A stretch of DNA of 30,873 bases from a virus. Below are positions 8,819 through 16,954 of this stretch, in pieces (position 1 is the first letter of the stretch; every line of letters begins with the position of its first letter). Under the pieces are notes generated by a model that ran no database searches, was not told the DNA's origin, and was given only the letters and a program-made list of their open reading frames with translations. The translations under genes were made by a program, and so were the position numbers. Location of the stretch: positions 1 through 30,873 of the IMG/VR virus record IMGVR_UViG_3300025727_000003; one strand, written 5' to 3'.

Positions 8819-10569
8819 TGGCTAAAGAAATAGATATTGATATTAATGTAAAAGCTAAAGATGCTGAAAAAAACTTACAAAAAGTAGGTGTCGGTTTAAA
8901 AGGTATACAAGAAGGAGCAAAAGTAGCAGGTAAAGCAGTGTTTAGTTTAAATAATATTTTTAAAGCTAATGTTGCTATAAAAGTATTTAGTGCTGTATTA
9001 AATGTTCTTAAAGATACATTTATGTCTAATCAAAAAGTTGTAGACACTTTTGCCACAGCAACTACAGCTTTAAAGTTAGTTTTTAATGATTTATTTAAAT
9101 TTATAGAAGCTAATATAGGAACGGTAGTTAGTTTCTTTAAAGATATATTTGAAAATCCAGTAGAAAGTTTAAAGGCTTTTGGGCAGGCAATAAAAGATAA
9201 TCTTATTGAAAGATTTACTTCTGCATTAGAAGTTTTAGGATATTTAAGAGATGCGGTAGTTAAAGTGTTTCAAGGTGATTTTAAAGGAGCTTTTGATTCT
9301 GTTAAAGAAGCAGGAAAAGAATATGCAGATGTATTAACAGGAGTAGATAACACAGTGGATAAAGTTGTAGAAACAACTAAAAAAGTTATAGAAGCAACAA
9401 CAGAATATACAGCATCAATAATTGACCAAGCTAAAAACATTACAAAACTAAACAACTTAAATAAAATAGCAAGAGCAGAAAATGCAGGTATAATAGAAGA
9501 TTATGATAGACAAGCTGAAATACAAAGACAATTAAGAGACGACACAAGATTAACTGTAGAGGAAAGAATAGTAGCTAATGAAAAACTAGCTGAACTATTA
9601 AAAGAGCAACAAGAGTTAATGGAAACTAATGCTAAAATAGCTGTAGACGCAGCTAAAGCAGAGTTAGCGTTAGATGAAGATAATGTAGACCGAAAAGTAG
9701 CATTAATAGAAGCTGAAAATGAACTTGCAGCAGTAAAAGCAAGAGTAACAGGACTTACAAGTGAGCAATTAACAAACCAAGCAGCATTAGAAACAGAATT
9801 AATAGAACTAACTACAAGTAAAATACAAGGAGAACAAGAAGCACAAAGTATTTTAAATAAAGGAAGAGCAGAGTTAATAGACAACGAAGTCAATAGGCTA
9901 CAAAAGTTAAAAGACATAGAAGAAGCTGAAAGAGCAGAAACCTTAAAAACTTTAGATTTAAAACGTAAAAGCTTTAAGGAAAATACACAACAAAGAATTG
10001 ATGCAGAAAACGAATACAATAGATTTGCTAATGAATCTAAAGTGCAAGAAGAAAAAAGAGATAAAGAAATAGCAGATGCAAAAGTAGCAGCAGTTACTGG
10101 AGCATTAGGAGCATTAGCTAGTCTAGTTGGAGAAAACAATAAATATGGAAAAGCTTTAGCTATAACTCAATCAATAATAGATACATATGCAGGTGCTACA
10201 AAAGCTTTAAAATCTGGACCACCACCATTTAACTTTATTGCAGCAGCATCAGTTGTTGCAGCAGGTTTTGCTAATGTTAGAAAAATAACATCAACTAAAG
10301 AACCAGCACCACCTAGCTTTGCAACAGGAGGAGCAGGAGGATCAGTACCAACTCCAGCAATATCAACTCCACCAGCATTCAATGTAGTGGGAGCAACAGA
10401 AACAAGCCAACTTGCACAAACAATAGCAGGAGCACAACAAAAACCAGTAAGAGCTTATGTGGTAAGTACAGATGTAAGTACTCAACAAGCCCTAGATAGA
10501 AAAACAGCTAACCAAGCAACATTAGGAAGAGCAAAAAATGCTAGAGCAAATGTTCAAGGTGGTTTTTAG
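8818..10569 (+). CDS. Tail tape measure protein, 583 aa
   Basis: A long helical protein. Residues about 1-150 include a hydrophobic helix (ANVAIKVFSAVLNVLKDTF). Residues about 185-440 are charged, coiled-coil sequence rich in Glu, Ala and Lys. Residues about 440-500 are hydrophobic (GALGALASLVG, FIAAASVVAAGFANVRKI) and the C-terminus is Pro-, Gly- and Ala-rich. This order is typical of tape measures, which set tail length and help DNA entry. At the usual 1.5 angstrom per residue, 583 residues would predict a tail somewhat under 90 nm, consistent with a siphovirus. Unusually it follows, rather than precedes, the tail-tip genes. The large minus-strand open frame inside it is a shadow. Confidence 0.8.
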   Translation: MAKEIDIDINVKAKDAEKNLQKVGVGLKGIQEGAKVAGKAVFSLNNIFKANVAIKVFSAVLNVLKDTFMSNQKVVDTFATATTALKLVFNDLFKFIEANIGTVVSFFKDIFENPVESLKAFGQAIKDNLIERFTSALEVLGYLRDAVVKVFQGDFKGAFDSVKEAGKEYADVLTGVDNTVDKVVETTKKVIEATTEYTASIIDQAKNITKLNNLNKIARAENAGIIEDYDRQAEIQRQLRDDTRLTVEERIVANEKLAELLKEQQELMETNAKIAVDAAKAELALDEDNVDRKVALIEAENELAAVKARVTGLTSEQLTNQAALETELIELTTSKIQGEQEAQSILNKGRAELIDNEVNRLQKLKDIEEAERAETLKTLDLKRKSFKENTQQRIDAENEYNRFANESKVQEEKRDKEIADAKVAAVTGALGALASLVGENNKYGKALAITQSIIDTYAGATKALKSGPPPFNFIAAASVVAAGFANVRKITSTKEPAPPSFATGGAGGSVPTPAISTPPAFNVVGATETSQLAQTIAGAQQKPVRAYVVSTDVSTQQALDRKTANQATLGRAKNARANVQGGF

Positions 10570-10577
10570 AAACTAAA

Positions 10578-10607
10578 ACAAAATAATAAAATTAATATTG
10601 TTATAAT
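10578..10607 (+). promoter_or_regulatory. Late promoter-like motif, copy b (protease)
   Basis: ACAAA at 10578-10582, 15 bases, then TTGTTATAAT at 10598-10607, immediately before the ATG at 10608. The second box also contains TGTTATAAT, which fits an extended -10 sequence. It lies in the 38-bp gap between the tape measure and protease genes and probably starts the head transcript. Confidence 0.7.
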
Positions 10608-11255
10608 ATGGACATCATAGAATTATTTATAGACGAAGAGGACAATGTTTCAGGAATTGACGCAATAAGTATAGTAGAAAACCCAGCAATTCAAGAAGAC
10701 TTTGTTTTTTTAAAGAATCAAGAGTTTAAATTAGCTGAACTAGATAAAGAAAAAAGACTTTTACTAGGACCAGCATTAATACCTAATAAACCAATTTATA
10801 GAAAAAGCGGTGAAAAAGAGTATTATATATACTTCTCAAGAAATACAGTAAGAAAAGCAAGTGAGTTATTCTTGCAAAGAGCTAAACAACATAGATCTAC
10901 ATTAGAACACGAAGCATCACTACAAGGATTAACAGTTGTAGAGAGTTGGATAGTAGAAGGAGAAGAAGACAAGACTAGATTATACGACATGGATGTGCCA
11001 ATAGGTACATGGATGGTTTCAATGAAAGTAGACAATGATGATGTATGGGAGAACTATATTAAAACAGGAAAAGTAAAAGGATTTTCAATAGAAGGTTATT
11101 TTGCAGATAAATTAGAAAGACCTAACGAGCCTAATAAATTTTCTGAATGTGATTGTGACGATAAACTTGATACTTGTATTTGTAAGGATGAAAAAGCAGC
11201 AGAAAAACTATTAAGTGCTGTAAAGTCAATAGTCAAACAAAATATAGATGAGTAG
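10608..11255 (+). CDS. Prohead protease, XkdF-like (peptidase S78_2 type), 215 aa
   Basis: Residues about 52-170 match the XkdF-like serine protease family: LLGPALIPNKPIYR, YYIYFSRNTVRKASELFL, STLEHEASLQGLTVVESWIVE, PIGTWMVSMKVDND and KGFSIEGYFADK. His101 (in LEHE) and Ser160 (in GFSIEG), or Ser138, are candidate catalytic residues. The family processes scaffold and capsid proteins during head maturation. It is followed by scaffold and major capsid genes, as expected. The C-terminus has a tight four-Cys cluster (Cys181, 183, 190, 192). The end overlaps the next gene by 8 bases. Confidence 0.85.
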   Translation: MDIIELFIDEEDNVSGIDAISIVENPAIQEDFVFLKNQEFKLAELDKEKRLLLGPALIPNKPIYRKSGEKEYYIYFSRNTVRKASELFLQRAKQHRSTLEHEASLQGLTVVESWIVEGEEDKTRLYDMDVPIGTWMVSMKVDNDDVWENYIKTGKVKGFSIEGYFADKLERPNEPNKFSECDCDDKLDTCICKDEKAAEKLLSAVKSIVKQNIDE

Positions 11256-11451
11256 AATAAGATATACGGTTCCTACATCAGGAACAAGAGCGTGTTTATG
11301 TAGAGATAAAGACACATATTCTATTGAGTGTTGTAATGATCAAGATTACATGGCACAGGGTATTGGGAACATATCAGGACCAATAGGATTTCTATTGCAA
11401 GAAAATGGAGACTATATATTACAAGAAAATAACAGTAAAATAGAATTATAA
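11248..11451 (+). CDS. Small Cys-containing virion-locus protein, 67 aa
   Basis: Contains ACLCRDKDTYSIECCNDQDYMAQGIGNI. The pattern of CxC, then CC about ten residues later, then AQGIG, is one I recall from a short protein family placed next to head genes in Bacteroidetes phages. The four Cys could bind metal or crosslink. It overlaps the protease gene by 8 bases and is followed 1 base later by the next gene. Function unknown; a minor virion protein is plausible. Confidence 0.6.
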   Translation: MSRIRYTVPTSGTRACLCRDKDTYSIECCNDQDYMAQGIGNISGPIGFLLQENGDYILQENNSKIEL

Positions 11452-11452
11452 A

Positions 11453-11905
11453 ATGGCAAATAAAAAAATATCAGCATTAAGTGCTGCAACAGCATTACAA
11501 GGGACAGAATTAATACCTGTAGTACAAAGCAGTGAAACAAAATACACAACAGTAAAAGACATTGTAAATTATTTAGTGCCAACAGCATTAACAGTTAGCG
11601 TGGCTGGTGGGACTATAGATCTAGGTAGTTCTACTTATGATGATGCAGAACTTATTGTTCTTACTTGGTCAGGAGCAACTGGAACTATGGAGCTTACTCT
11701 ACCAAGTGCAACAACAAACACCAATAGAGTGATAAGACTTATTTCAGACACTACCTTTCAAAGTTCAACACACGCAGACTTAACACCTGTCTCTACTCAA
11801 ACACTAGATGGTAGTTCAAGTGCTTATAGAATTAACAAAGAGTATGAAGGTATCACTGTTTGGAGTAACGGAACAGAATGGTTTGTAATCCAATCAAAAT
11901 CTTAA
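11453..11905 (+). CDS. Probable head decoration/fibre protein, 150 aa
   Basis: The N-terminus, MANKKISALSAATALQGTELIPVVQSSETKYTTVKDI, matches a short adaptor found at the start of many phage structural proteins. The rest is beta-rich, with Thr and Ser, and ends in GTEWFVIQSKS, a common end for small fibre or decoration domains. It sits between protease and scaffold genes, so a head-associated fibre or decoration role is more likely than a tail role. There is no signal peptide or membrane segment. Confidence 0.55.
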   Translation: MANKKISALSAATALQGTELIPVVQSSETKYTTVKDIVNYLVPTALTVSVAGGTIDLGSSTYDDAELIVLTWSGATGTMELTLPSATTNTNRVIRLISDTTFQSSTHADLTPVSTQTLDGSSSAYRINKEYEGITVWSNGTEWFVIQSKS

Positions 11906-11912
11906 AAATATA

Positions 11913-11942
11913 ACAAACACAAATTAATTTAATTGTAATAGT
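11913..11942 (+). promoter_or_regulatory. Late promoter-like motif, copy c (scaffold/capsid)
   Basis: ACAAA at 11913-11917, 15 bases, then TTGTAATAGT at 11933-11942, directly before the ATG at 11943. It lies in the short gap before the scaffold and major capsid genes, where a strong late promoter would be expected. Confidence 0.7.
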
Positions 11943-12578
11943 ATGAAAGCGACAGAAATGTTAAAACAAGTAAAAGACCTACTAGGTATGAACGCTGCAG
12001 AAGTAAATTTAGAAGAGCAAGATATAAATCTTGAAGCTACTAAAGAAGAAACTTTAGCTACAGACAAAGTAGAGGAAACAAAAGTAGAGCTTGCAACTAT
12101 GCAGCTTGAAAATGGTACAACAGTAGAAGCAGAAGCTTTTGAAGCTGGTAACGAGATTTTTATTGTTACAGAAGACGAAAAAGTTGCACTACCAGTTGGA
12201 AGTTATACACTTGAAGATTCTACACAATTAGTTGTAGAGGAAGAAGGTATAATTGCTTCTATTGGCGAAGCTGAAACTGAAGAAACTGAAGAAGTGGAAG
12301 CAGCAACAGATTACGCTACAAAAGAAGATTTAGCAGAAGTAAGAAAAGCAGTCGAAGATATTGTAGCTATGATTGAAGAATTAGGTTATGGTAAAAAAGA
12401 CGAAGAAATGACTTCTGAAGTTAAGGCTGAAGATACTACAAAAGAAATTTTATCTGAAGTAGAAAAAGTAAAACACAATCCAGAAAGTGAAGAAAAAACA
12501 CAATTAAACATTCCTTCAAATTCTAGACCTATGAATACTTTAGATAGAGTAATGCAAACAATATCAAATTTTAATTAA
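11943..12578 (+). CDS. Capsid scaffold-like protein, 211 aa
   Basis: Very acidic, rich in Glu, Thr and Lys, and predicted mostly helical or unstructured. A central part (ENGTTVEAEAFEAGNEIF...PVGSYTLEDS) resembles a short beta domain found in scaffold proteins of Bacteroidetes phages. A helical stretch (KEDLAEVRKAVEDIVAMIEEL) follows and the C-terminus is basic-polar (RPMNTLDRVMQTISNF), a plausible capsid-binding end. It lies between the protease and the major capsid gene, the usual place for a scaffold. The gap to the capsid start is 11 bases. Confidence 0.75.
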   Translation: MKATEMLKQVKDLLGMNAAEVNLEEQDINLEATKEETLATDKVEETKVELATMQLENGTTVEAEAFEAGNEIFIVTEDEKVALPVGSYTLEDSTQLVVEEEGIIASIGEAETEETEEVEAATDYATKEDLAEVRKAVEDIVAMIEELGYGKKDEEMTSEVKAEDTTKEILSEVEKVKHNPESEEKTQLNIPSNSRPMNTLDRVMQTISNFN

Positions 12579-12589
12579 AATAATAAAAA

Positions 12590-13534
12590 ATGGCAAATAG
12601 CACAACATCAATAACTACTACTTATGCAGGAGAATTCGCAGGAAAATATGTATCTGCAGCTCTTTTAAGTGGAAACACATTAGCTAACAATTTAATAACA
12701 GTTAAGCCAAATGTGAAATACAAAGAAGTAATGAAAAAAGTTGCTTCAACAAGTATTGTTAAAAACGGAGCATGTGACTTTTCAGGTCAATCAGACGTTT
12801 TAACTTTAACAGAAAGAATATTAGCACCAGAAGAATTCCAAGTGAACCTAGAGCTTTGTAAAAAAGACTACGTAACAGATTGGGAAGCTGTTCAAATGGG
12901 ATATTCTACTATAAACGAAACTTTACCTCCATCATTTTCTGATTTCTTAATCGGACATGTATCAGCTAAAGTTGCTCAAAAAATTGAAAACAATATCTGG
13001 ACAGGAACAAATGCAACAGACGGAGAGTTTGATGGATTTATAACTACATTAGGTGCTGACGCAGACGTAAATGATGTAACAGGTACAGCATCAACAGCGG
13101 CAAACATTATTACAGAGCTTGGTAAAATTGCTGATGCAATTCCTGCTGCTGCATATGGTTCAGAAGATATGACTATCTATTTACCTTCTAACATGTATAG
13201 AAACTACGTTAGAGCATTAGGTGGATTTGGAGCATCTGGTTTAGGAGCTGCAGGTACAAACAATCAAGGTACACAATGGTATTCAAAAGGAGCAGGTCTT
13301 CAGTTTGATGGTATTCCAGTTGTATTAGCACAAGGTTTATCAAGTAGTGACGCAGTTGCTGCTGAAAAATCAAACTTATTCTTTGGAAGTGGTCTATTAT
13401 CAGATCAAAACGAAGTAAAAGTATTAGATATGGCTGATCTAGATGGTTCTCAAAATGTAAGAATCGTAATGAGATTTACTGCTGGTATTCAGCATGCAAT
13501 CGGATCTGACATTGTATTATACGCAACAGCGTAA
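12590..13534 (+). CDS. Major capsid protein, HK97-fold type, 314 aa
   Basis: Begins MANSTTSITTTYAGEFAGKYVSAAL and has features typical of Bacteroidetes phage major capsid proteins: an early region with KYKEVMKKV, a helix around LPPSFSDFLIGHVSAKVAQKIENNIWTG (spine helix-like), a P-domain-like middle and a C-terminal beta part ending IVLYATA. It follows a scaffold and a protease, so maturation likely resembles other HK97-type heads. The gene is followed by a strong intrinsic terminator. Assignment rests on family resemblance and order. Confidence 0.85.
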   Translation: MANSTTSITTTYAGEFAGKYVSAALLSGNTLANNLITVKPNVKYKEVMKKVASTSIVKNGACDFSGQSDVLTLTERILAPEEFQVNLELCKKDYVTDWEAVQMGYSTINETLPPSFSDFLIGHVSAKVAQKIENNIWTGTNATDGEFDGFITTLGADADVNDVTGTASTAANIITELGKIADAIPAAAYGSEDMTIYLPSNMYRNYVRALGGFGASGLGAAGTNNQGTQWYSKGAGLQFDGIPVVLAQGLSSSDAVAAEKSNLFFGSGLLSDQNEVKVLDMADLDGSQNVRIVMRFTAGIQHAIGSDIVLYATA

Positions 13535-13559
13535 TTAAAGATTGTATAACATAAGAAAG

Positions 13560-13591
13560 GGTAGGTAGCTAAACTGCCTACCTTTTTTTTT
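13560..13591 (+). terminator. Intrinsic terminator after the major capsid gene
   Basis: GGTAGGTAG (13560-13568) pairs with CTGCCTACC (13574-13582), with one G-T pair, around a five-base loop, then nine T residues. It is the strongest terminator in the window. The next gene starts only 15 bases later and has no ACAAA/TTGT motif, so it must be read through or use a promoter I cannot see. Confidence 0.9.
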
Positions 13592-13605
13592 AAAATAAAA
13601 ATAAT

Positions 13606-14154
13606 ATGGCTTGTGATTTAACACTAGGAAGAAAAGAACCTTGTAAAGACGTAGTTGGAGGTATAAAAAAAGTATATTTTACTGATTTTGGTGATTTTGG
13701 AACTGTAACAGATTCAAATGAAGAAATTACTGATATGAGTGGAACTTTTACTGCCTTTGAATATGATTTAAAAGGAAATTCATCTTTTGAAACAACAGTA
13801 AATAGCTCTAGAGAAAATGGAACAACATTTTTCGAGCAAACACTAAACATAACATTAAAAAAATTATCTAAAGAGGATAATAAAGAATTAAAGCTGTTAG
13901 CATATGGGAGACCACATATAGCAGTAGAAGATTATAATGGTAATGTTATGGTAATGGGATTAGAAAATGGAGCAGACGTAAGTGGAGGAACAATAGTAAC
14001 AGGAGCAGCAATGGGTGACCTTTCAGGTTATACGTTAGCGTTCACTGCACAGGAAACTTCACCAGCTAAATTTTTAGATAGTCCTACAGCAGCAGATCCA
14101 TACGCAGGTATGGCGTCAGCTACAGTAACAGTAACTGAAGGAACTAACTCTTAA
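13606..14154 (+). CDS. Major tail tube protein-like, 182 aa
   Basis: Begins MACDLTLGRKEPCKDVVGGIKKVYFTDFGDFG, an N-terminus I associate with major tail (tube) proteins of Bacteroidetes phages. It continues with a beta-rich core (FEYDLKGNSSFETTVNSSRENGTTFFEQTLNITLKKLS) and ends in a Thr-rich tail with PYAGM. Size and composition suit a tube subunit. It is flanked by two terminators, so it may be its own transcript unit or be made by readthrough from the capsid gene; two such separate stops are consistent with a highly expressed gene whose dose is set independently. Confidence 0.7.
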   Translation: MACDLTLGRKEPCKDVVGGIKKVYFTDFGDFGTVTDSNEEITDMSGTFTAFEYDLKGNSSFETTVNSSRENGTTFFEQTLNITLKKLSKEDNKELKLLAYGRPHIAVEDYNGNVMVMGLENGADVSGGTIVTGAAMGDLSGYTLAFTAQETSPAKFLDSPTAADPYAGMASATVTVTEGTNS

Positions 14155-14176
14155 TAATTCCTTAATTTTAATAAAG

Positions 14177-14201
14177 AAGGCACTAATTGGTGCCTTTTTT
14201 T
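14177..14201 (+). terminator. Intrinsic terminator after the tail tube gene
   Basis: AAGGCAC (14177-14183) pairs with GTGCCTT (14190-14196) around the loop TAATTG, followed by a T run to 14201. A promoter-like motif starts 15 bases downstream, again giving a terminator-promoter pair. Confidence 0.85.
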
Positions 14202-14215
14202 ATGCTTAATAATTA

Positions 14216-14245
14216 ACAAAATAACATTTATTTTATTGTATAATT
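14216..14245 (+). promoter_or_regulatory. Late promoter-like motif, copy f (portal operon)
   Basis: ACAAA at 14216-14220, 15 bases, then TTGTATAATT at 14236-14245, directly before the ATG at 14246. Its whole 35-base context is very similar to the copy before the terminase at 28209, which supports a shared binding site. Confidence 0.75.
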
Positions 14246-14593
14246 ATGATAATATTACAGAACAGTTCTAGTTCTCAAACGATAAATTTTATTCCAAGAG
14301 AATACGAAGCATCTGACAGCAACATTTATAACATATCAATTATAAATGAAACAACAAATAAGTCAGTATATGATCAAGACACAAATGTATTTACATTAAA
14401 TGATTATTATTATCAATATTCAGCTGTGTTTACATTAGTAGAAGACACGTTTTACACGATGACAATTAAAAAAAGTGGCAGTATTATTTATAAAGATAAA
14501 ATATTCTGTACAAATCAAACTGTTACAAATTATTCAGTAAACAATAATGAATATGACGAGCAAGAAACAACAAACGAATTTATAGTATTATAA
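14246..14593 (+). CDS. Unknown protein upstream of the portal, 115 aa
   Basis: A beta-rich protein beginning MIILQNSSSSQTINFIPREY. The middle has alternating hydrophobic and polar residues, as in a small beta sandwich, and a later part reads KDKIFCTNQTV. Similar short proteins sit beside portal genes in Bacteroidetes phages, as far as I recall. It starts at a late promoter-like motif and is followed 1 base later by the portal gene, so it is the first gene of that operon. A minor virion or head-tail role is possible. Confidence 0.55.
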   Translation: MIILQNSSSSQTINFIPREYEASDSNIYNISIINETTNKSVYDQDTNVFTLNDYYYQYSAVFTLVEDTFYTMTIKKSGSIIYKDKIFCTNQTVTNYSVNNNEYDEQETTNEFIVL

Positions 14594-14594
14594 T

Positions 14595-16349
14595 ATGGAC
14601 AATTTACACATAGTAAACTTATCAGAATATAATAGACCTAAAATATCTGAAGATAAACACAGAGATTGGGTTAATTATGGAGAGAACAATGATTATTATT
14701 CTTATTTAATAAAGTTATTTATTAATTCTGCAACAAACAATGCAATTATTCAAGGAATATCTCAATTAGTATATGGTAAGGGACTAGATGCAACAGATAG
14801 TTCACAAAAGCCAGATGAATATGCTGCAATGAAATCTATATTTAGAGATGAAGATTTAAGAAATGTAATATTAGATTTAAAGTTATTAGGAGAAGGAAGT
14901 TTTCAAGTATTATACCAAGATAAAAGAGTAGTAAAAGCAGAACACTTCCCAAGACAAACATTAAGAGCAGAAAAATGTAATGATGATGGAGAGATTGAAG
15001 CATATTATTATTTTCATGACTGGACCAAGATAAAAGCAAATAGTAAACCTAAAAGAATAGCTGCTTTTGGATTTGGTAATGGTAAAGAGCCAGAAATTAA
15101 GATTGTAAAAAGATATGTAAGTGGATATGATTATTATTGTCCAGTAGATTATCAAGGAGCTTTATCTTATGCGGAATTAGAATCAGAAATATCAGACTAT
15201 TTAATTAATGATGTGCAAAACGGATTTTCAGGAACTAAAGTTGTTAATTTTAATAATGGGGTGCCTGATAGAGAAAAACAAATGCAGGTAAAGAATGATG
15301 TCATGAATAAATTGACAGGAGCAAGAGGAGAAAAAGTAATTATAGCATTTAACAACAACGCAGAAAGCAAAACAACAATAGATGACGTACCATTAGTAGA
15401 TGCACCAGCACACTATCAATACTTATCTACTGAATGTTCTAATAAATTAATTATAGGACACAGAGTAACTTCTCCATTACTTTTAGGTATAAGAACAGAA
15501 AATAATGGACTAGGATCAAATGCTGATGAAATTAAAACAGCTTCTTTATTATTTGATAACGTTACAATAAAGCCTTATCAGGAGCTTTTAATAGGTTGTA
15601 TAGACTCTATACTCGCAGTAAACGAGATAAGCCTTAATTTGTACTTTAAAACGCTTCAGCCGCTTGCTTTTATAGAAACAGATAATGCTGTTACAGACGA
15701 AGCAAGAGAAGAAGAGACAGGAGTTAAATTAGCAGAAGAAAAACCAGACCTTACAGATGAAATGGGAGAAGATTTTCTTTCACAGCTAGAAGGTGAGATA
15801 ATGGATGAGTATGACCTTATAGGAAAAAGAGAATATTCAGAAGAAAATGAAGGTTTAGAACAGTGGAAGCAAAAAGTAATAGACGGTGATTTAGAATTAG
15901 AATCAATTAAGTCTAAACCATCAGATGAAAGTGTTTTAGACAAAAGTGTATATAAGGTAAGATATGCTTACGAAGAAAAATACACTAGCGGACAATCAAG
16001 AAAGTTTTGTTCAACTATGATGAAAAGAACAAGAAATGGTGTTGTTTATAGATTAGAAGACATAGATAAAGCTTCTAGAGCAGGAATAAACAAGTCATTT
16101 GGACATAAAGGACAATCATATGATCTATTTAAATATAAAGGTGGACCAAATTGTGGGCATTTATGGGAAGAAAGACTTTATAAATTAAAAAAGAAAAATG
16201 ATGGAGAATACTATGAAGATAAATCTTTAGCAAGTAGCAAAGAAGTTGATAGTATTCCTAAATCATATAAACCAAGACCAGCAGGGCATAAAAAAGCAGC
16301 AATAGCTCCTAAAGATATGCCTAATAACGGATACAAAAAACCTAGATAA
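14595..16349 (+). CDS. Portal protein with an extra C-terminal Cys/His domain, 584 aa
   Basis: The first 350 or so residues resemble Bacteroidetes phage portals (KLFINSATNNAIIQGISQLVYGKGLD..., KSIFRDEDLRNVILDLKLLGEGSFQVLYQ, LIIGHRVTSPLLLGI). The portal is the ring through which DNA enters the head. After a Glu-rich linker a second domain (about residues 453-540) contains KFCSTMMKRTRNGVVYRLEDID, FGHKGQSYDLFKYKGGPNCGHLWEER, with conserved-looking Cys, His and Trp, reminiscent of domains attached to portal, protease or MuF-type proteins in Bacteroidetes phages. It ends in a basic, Pro-rich tail. It lies after the capsid and tail tube genes rather than directly after the terminase, which is unusual. 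Confidence 0.8.
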   Translation: MDNLHIVNLSEYNRPKISEDKHRDWVNYGENNDYYSYLIKLFINSATNNAIIQGISQLVYGKGLDATDSSQKPDEYAAMKSIFRDEDLRNVILDLKLLGEGSFQVLYQDKRVVKAEHFPRQTLRAEKCNDDGEIEAYYYFHDWTKIKANSKPKRIAAFGFGNGKEPEIKIVKRYVSGYDYYCPVDYQGALSYAELESEISDYLINDVQNGFSGTKVVNFNNGVPDREKQMQVKNDVMNKLTGARGEKVIIAFNNNAESKTTIDDVPLVDAPAHYQYLSTECSNKLIIGHRVTSPLLLGIRTENNGLGSNADEIKTASLLFDNVTIKPYQELLIGCIDSILAVNEISLNLYFKTLQPLAFIETDNAVTDEAREEETGVKLAEEKPDLTDEMGEDFLSQLEGEIMDEYDLIGKREYSEENEGLEQWKQKVIDGDLELESIKSKPSDESVLDKSVYKVRYAYEEKYTSGQSRKFCSTMMKRTRNGVVYRLEDIDKASRAGINKSFGHKGQSYDLFKYKGGPNCGHLWEERLYKLKKKNDGEYYEDKSLASSKEVDSIPKSYKPRPAGHKKAAIAPKDMPNNGYKKPR

Positions 16350-16351
16350 AA

Positions 16352-16852
16352 ATGGCACAGGCATTATTAATTAGTAGAAAAGATATAGTAAAGTTCACAG
16401 CAATGAATGGTAATGTTGATACTGATAAGTTTATTCAGTTTATTAAAATTGCACAAGACATTCATATACAAAATTATTTGGGATCAGACTTGTTAAATAA
16501 AATTGAAGCAGATATAATTGCAGGCACTTTAACAGGAAGTTATTTAAGTTTAGTTAGTGATTATGTAAAACCAATGCTTGTTCATTGGGCAATGGTTGAG
16601 TATCTTCCTTTTGCTGCCTACACGGTTGCCAATAAAGGAGTCTACAAACATACAAGCGAAAACGCTTCTAATGTAGATAAAACTGAAATAGATTTTCTGA
16701 TTGAGAAAGAAAGAAACCTAGCGCAGTACTATACTGATAGATTTATCAGCTATATGAGTTACAATAGTAGCTCCTTTACAGAGTATAATAGCAATTCTAA
16801 TGAGGATGTATATCCTGATAAAGACGCAAGTTTTGAAGGATGGGTATTGTAA
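16352..16852 (+). CDS. Head-tail connector protein (DUF6712-like), 166 aa
   Basis: Begins MAQALLISRKDIVKFTAMNGNVDTDKFIQFIKIAQDIHIQNYLG; the pattern of an N-terminal 'LIS..DI...T' followed by 'D..KF...I..AQ...I...LG..L' is that of small connector proteins found with Bacteroidetes phage portals. A second helical half contains MLVHWAMVEYLPFAAYTVANKGV. It follows the portal by 2 bases. It probably binds the portal ring as a head-completion protein. Confidence 0.7.
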   Translation: MAQALLISRKDIVKFTAMNGNVDTDKFIQFIKIAQDIHIQNYLGSDLLNKIEADIIAGTLTGSYLSLVSDYVKPMLVHWAMVEYLPFAAYTVANKGVYKHTSENASNVDKTEIDFLIEKERNLAQYYTDRFISYMSYNSSSFTEYNSNSNEDVYPDKDASFEGWVL

Positions 16853-16950
16853 AGAAAAAGTATAAACCTAAAGCCTATAACTTGGAAAGATTAAAAAAAT
16901 TCATTATAGACCTGAAAAAGAATAACAAAAAATTAAAAAACCTATTGTAA
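16840..16950 (+). CDS. Small basic peptide, 36 aa
   Basis: A 36-residue, lysine-rich frame (MGIVKKKYKPKAYN... ending KLKNLL) starting inside the end of the connector gene (13-base overlap). Its last codons lie within the promoter-like motif at 16925-16954. Coupled phage genes often have such overlaps, and the peptide forms a basic helix, but its shortness and the overlap with a regulatory motif make it uncertain. Function unknown. Confidence 0.45.
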   Translation: MGIVKKKYKPKAYNLERLKKFIIDLKKNNKKLKNLL

Positions 16951-16954
16951 TAAT
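16925..16954 (+). promoter_or_regulatory. Late promoter-like motif, copy g (fibre module)
   Basis: ACAAA at 16925-16929, 15 bases, then TTGTAATAAT at 16945-16954, directly before the ATG at 16955. The second box is identical to copy a at 392-401. It probably starts the fibre and lysis transcript. Confidence 0.7.

Noticed and set aside
9501-10139. 212-codon open frame on the minus strand inside the tape measure gene
   Set aside because: It is a shadow of the Ala/Glu/Lys-rich coiled-coil coding sequence. Its product is an improbable Ser/Ala/Leu/Phe-rich chain with many Cys, and it lies inside a well-supported gene.
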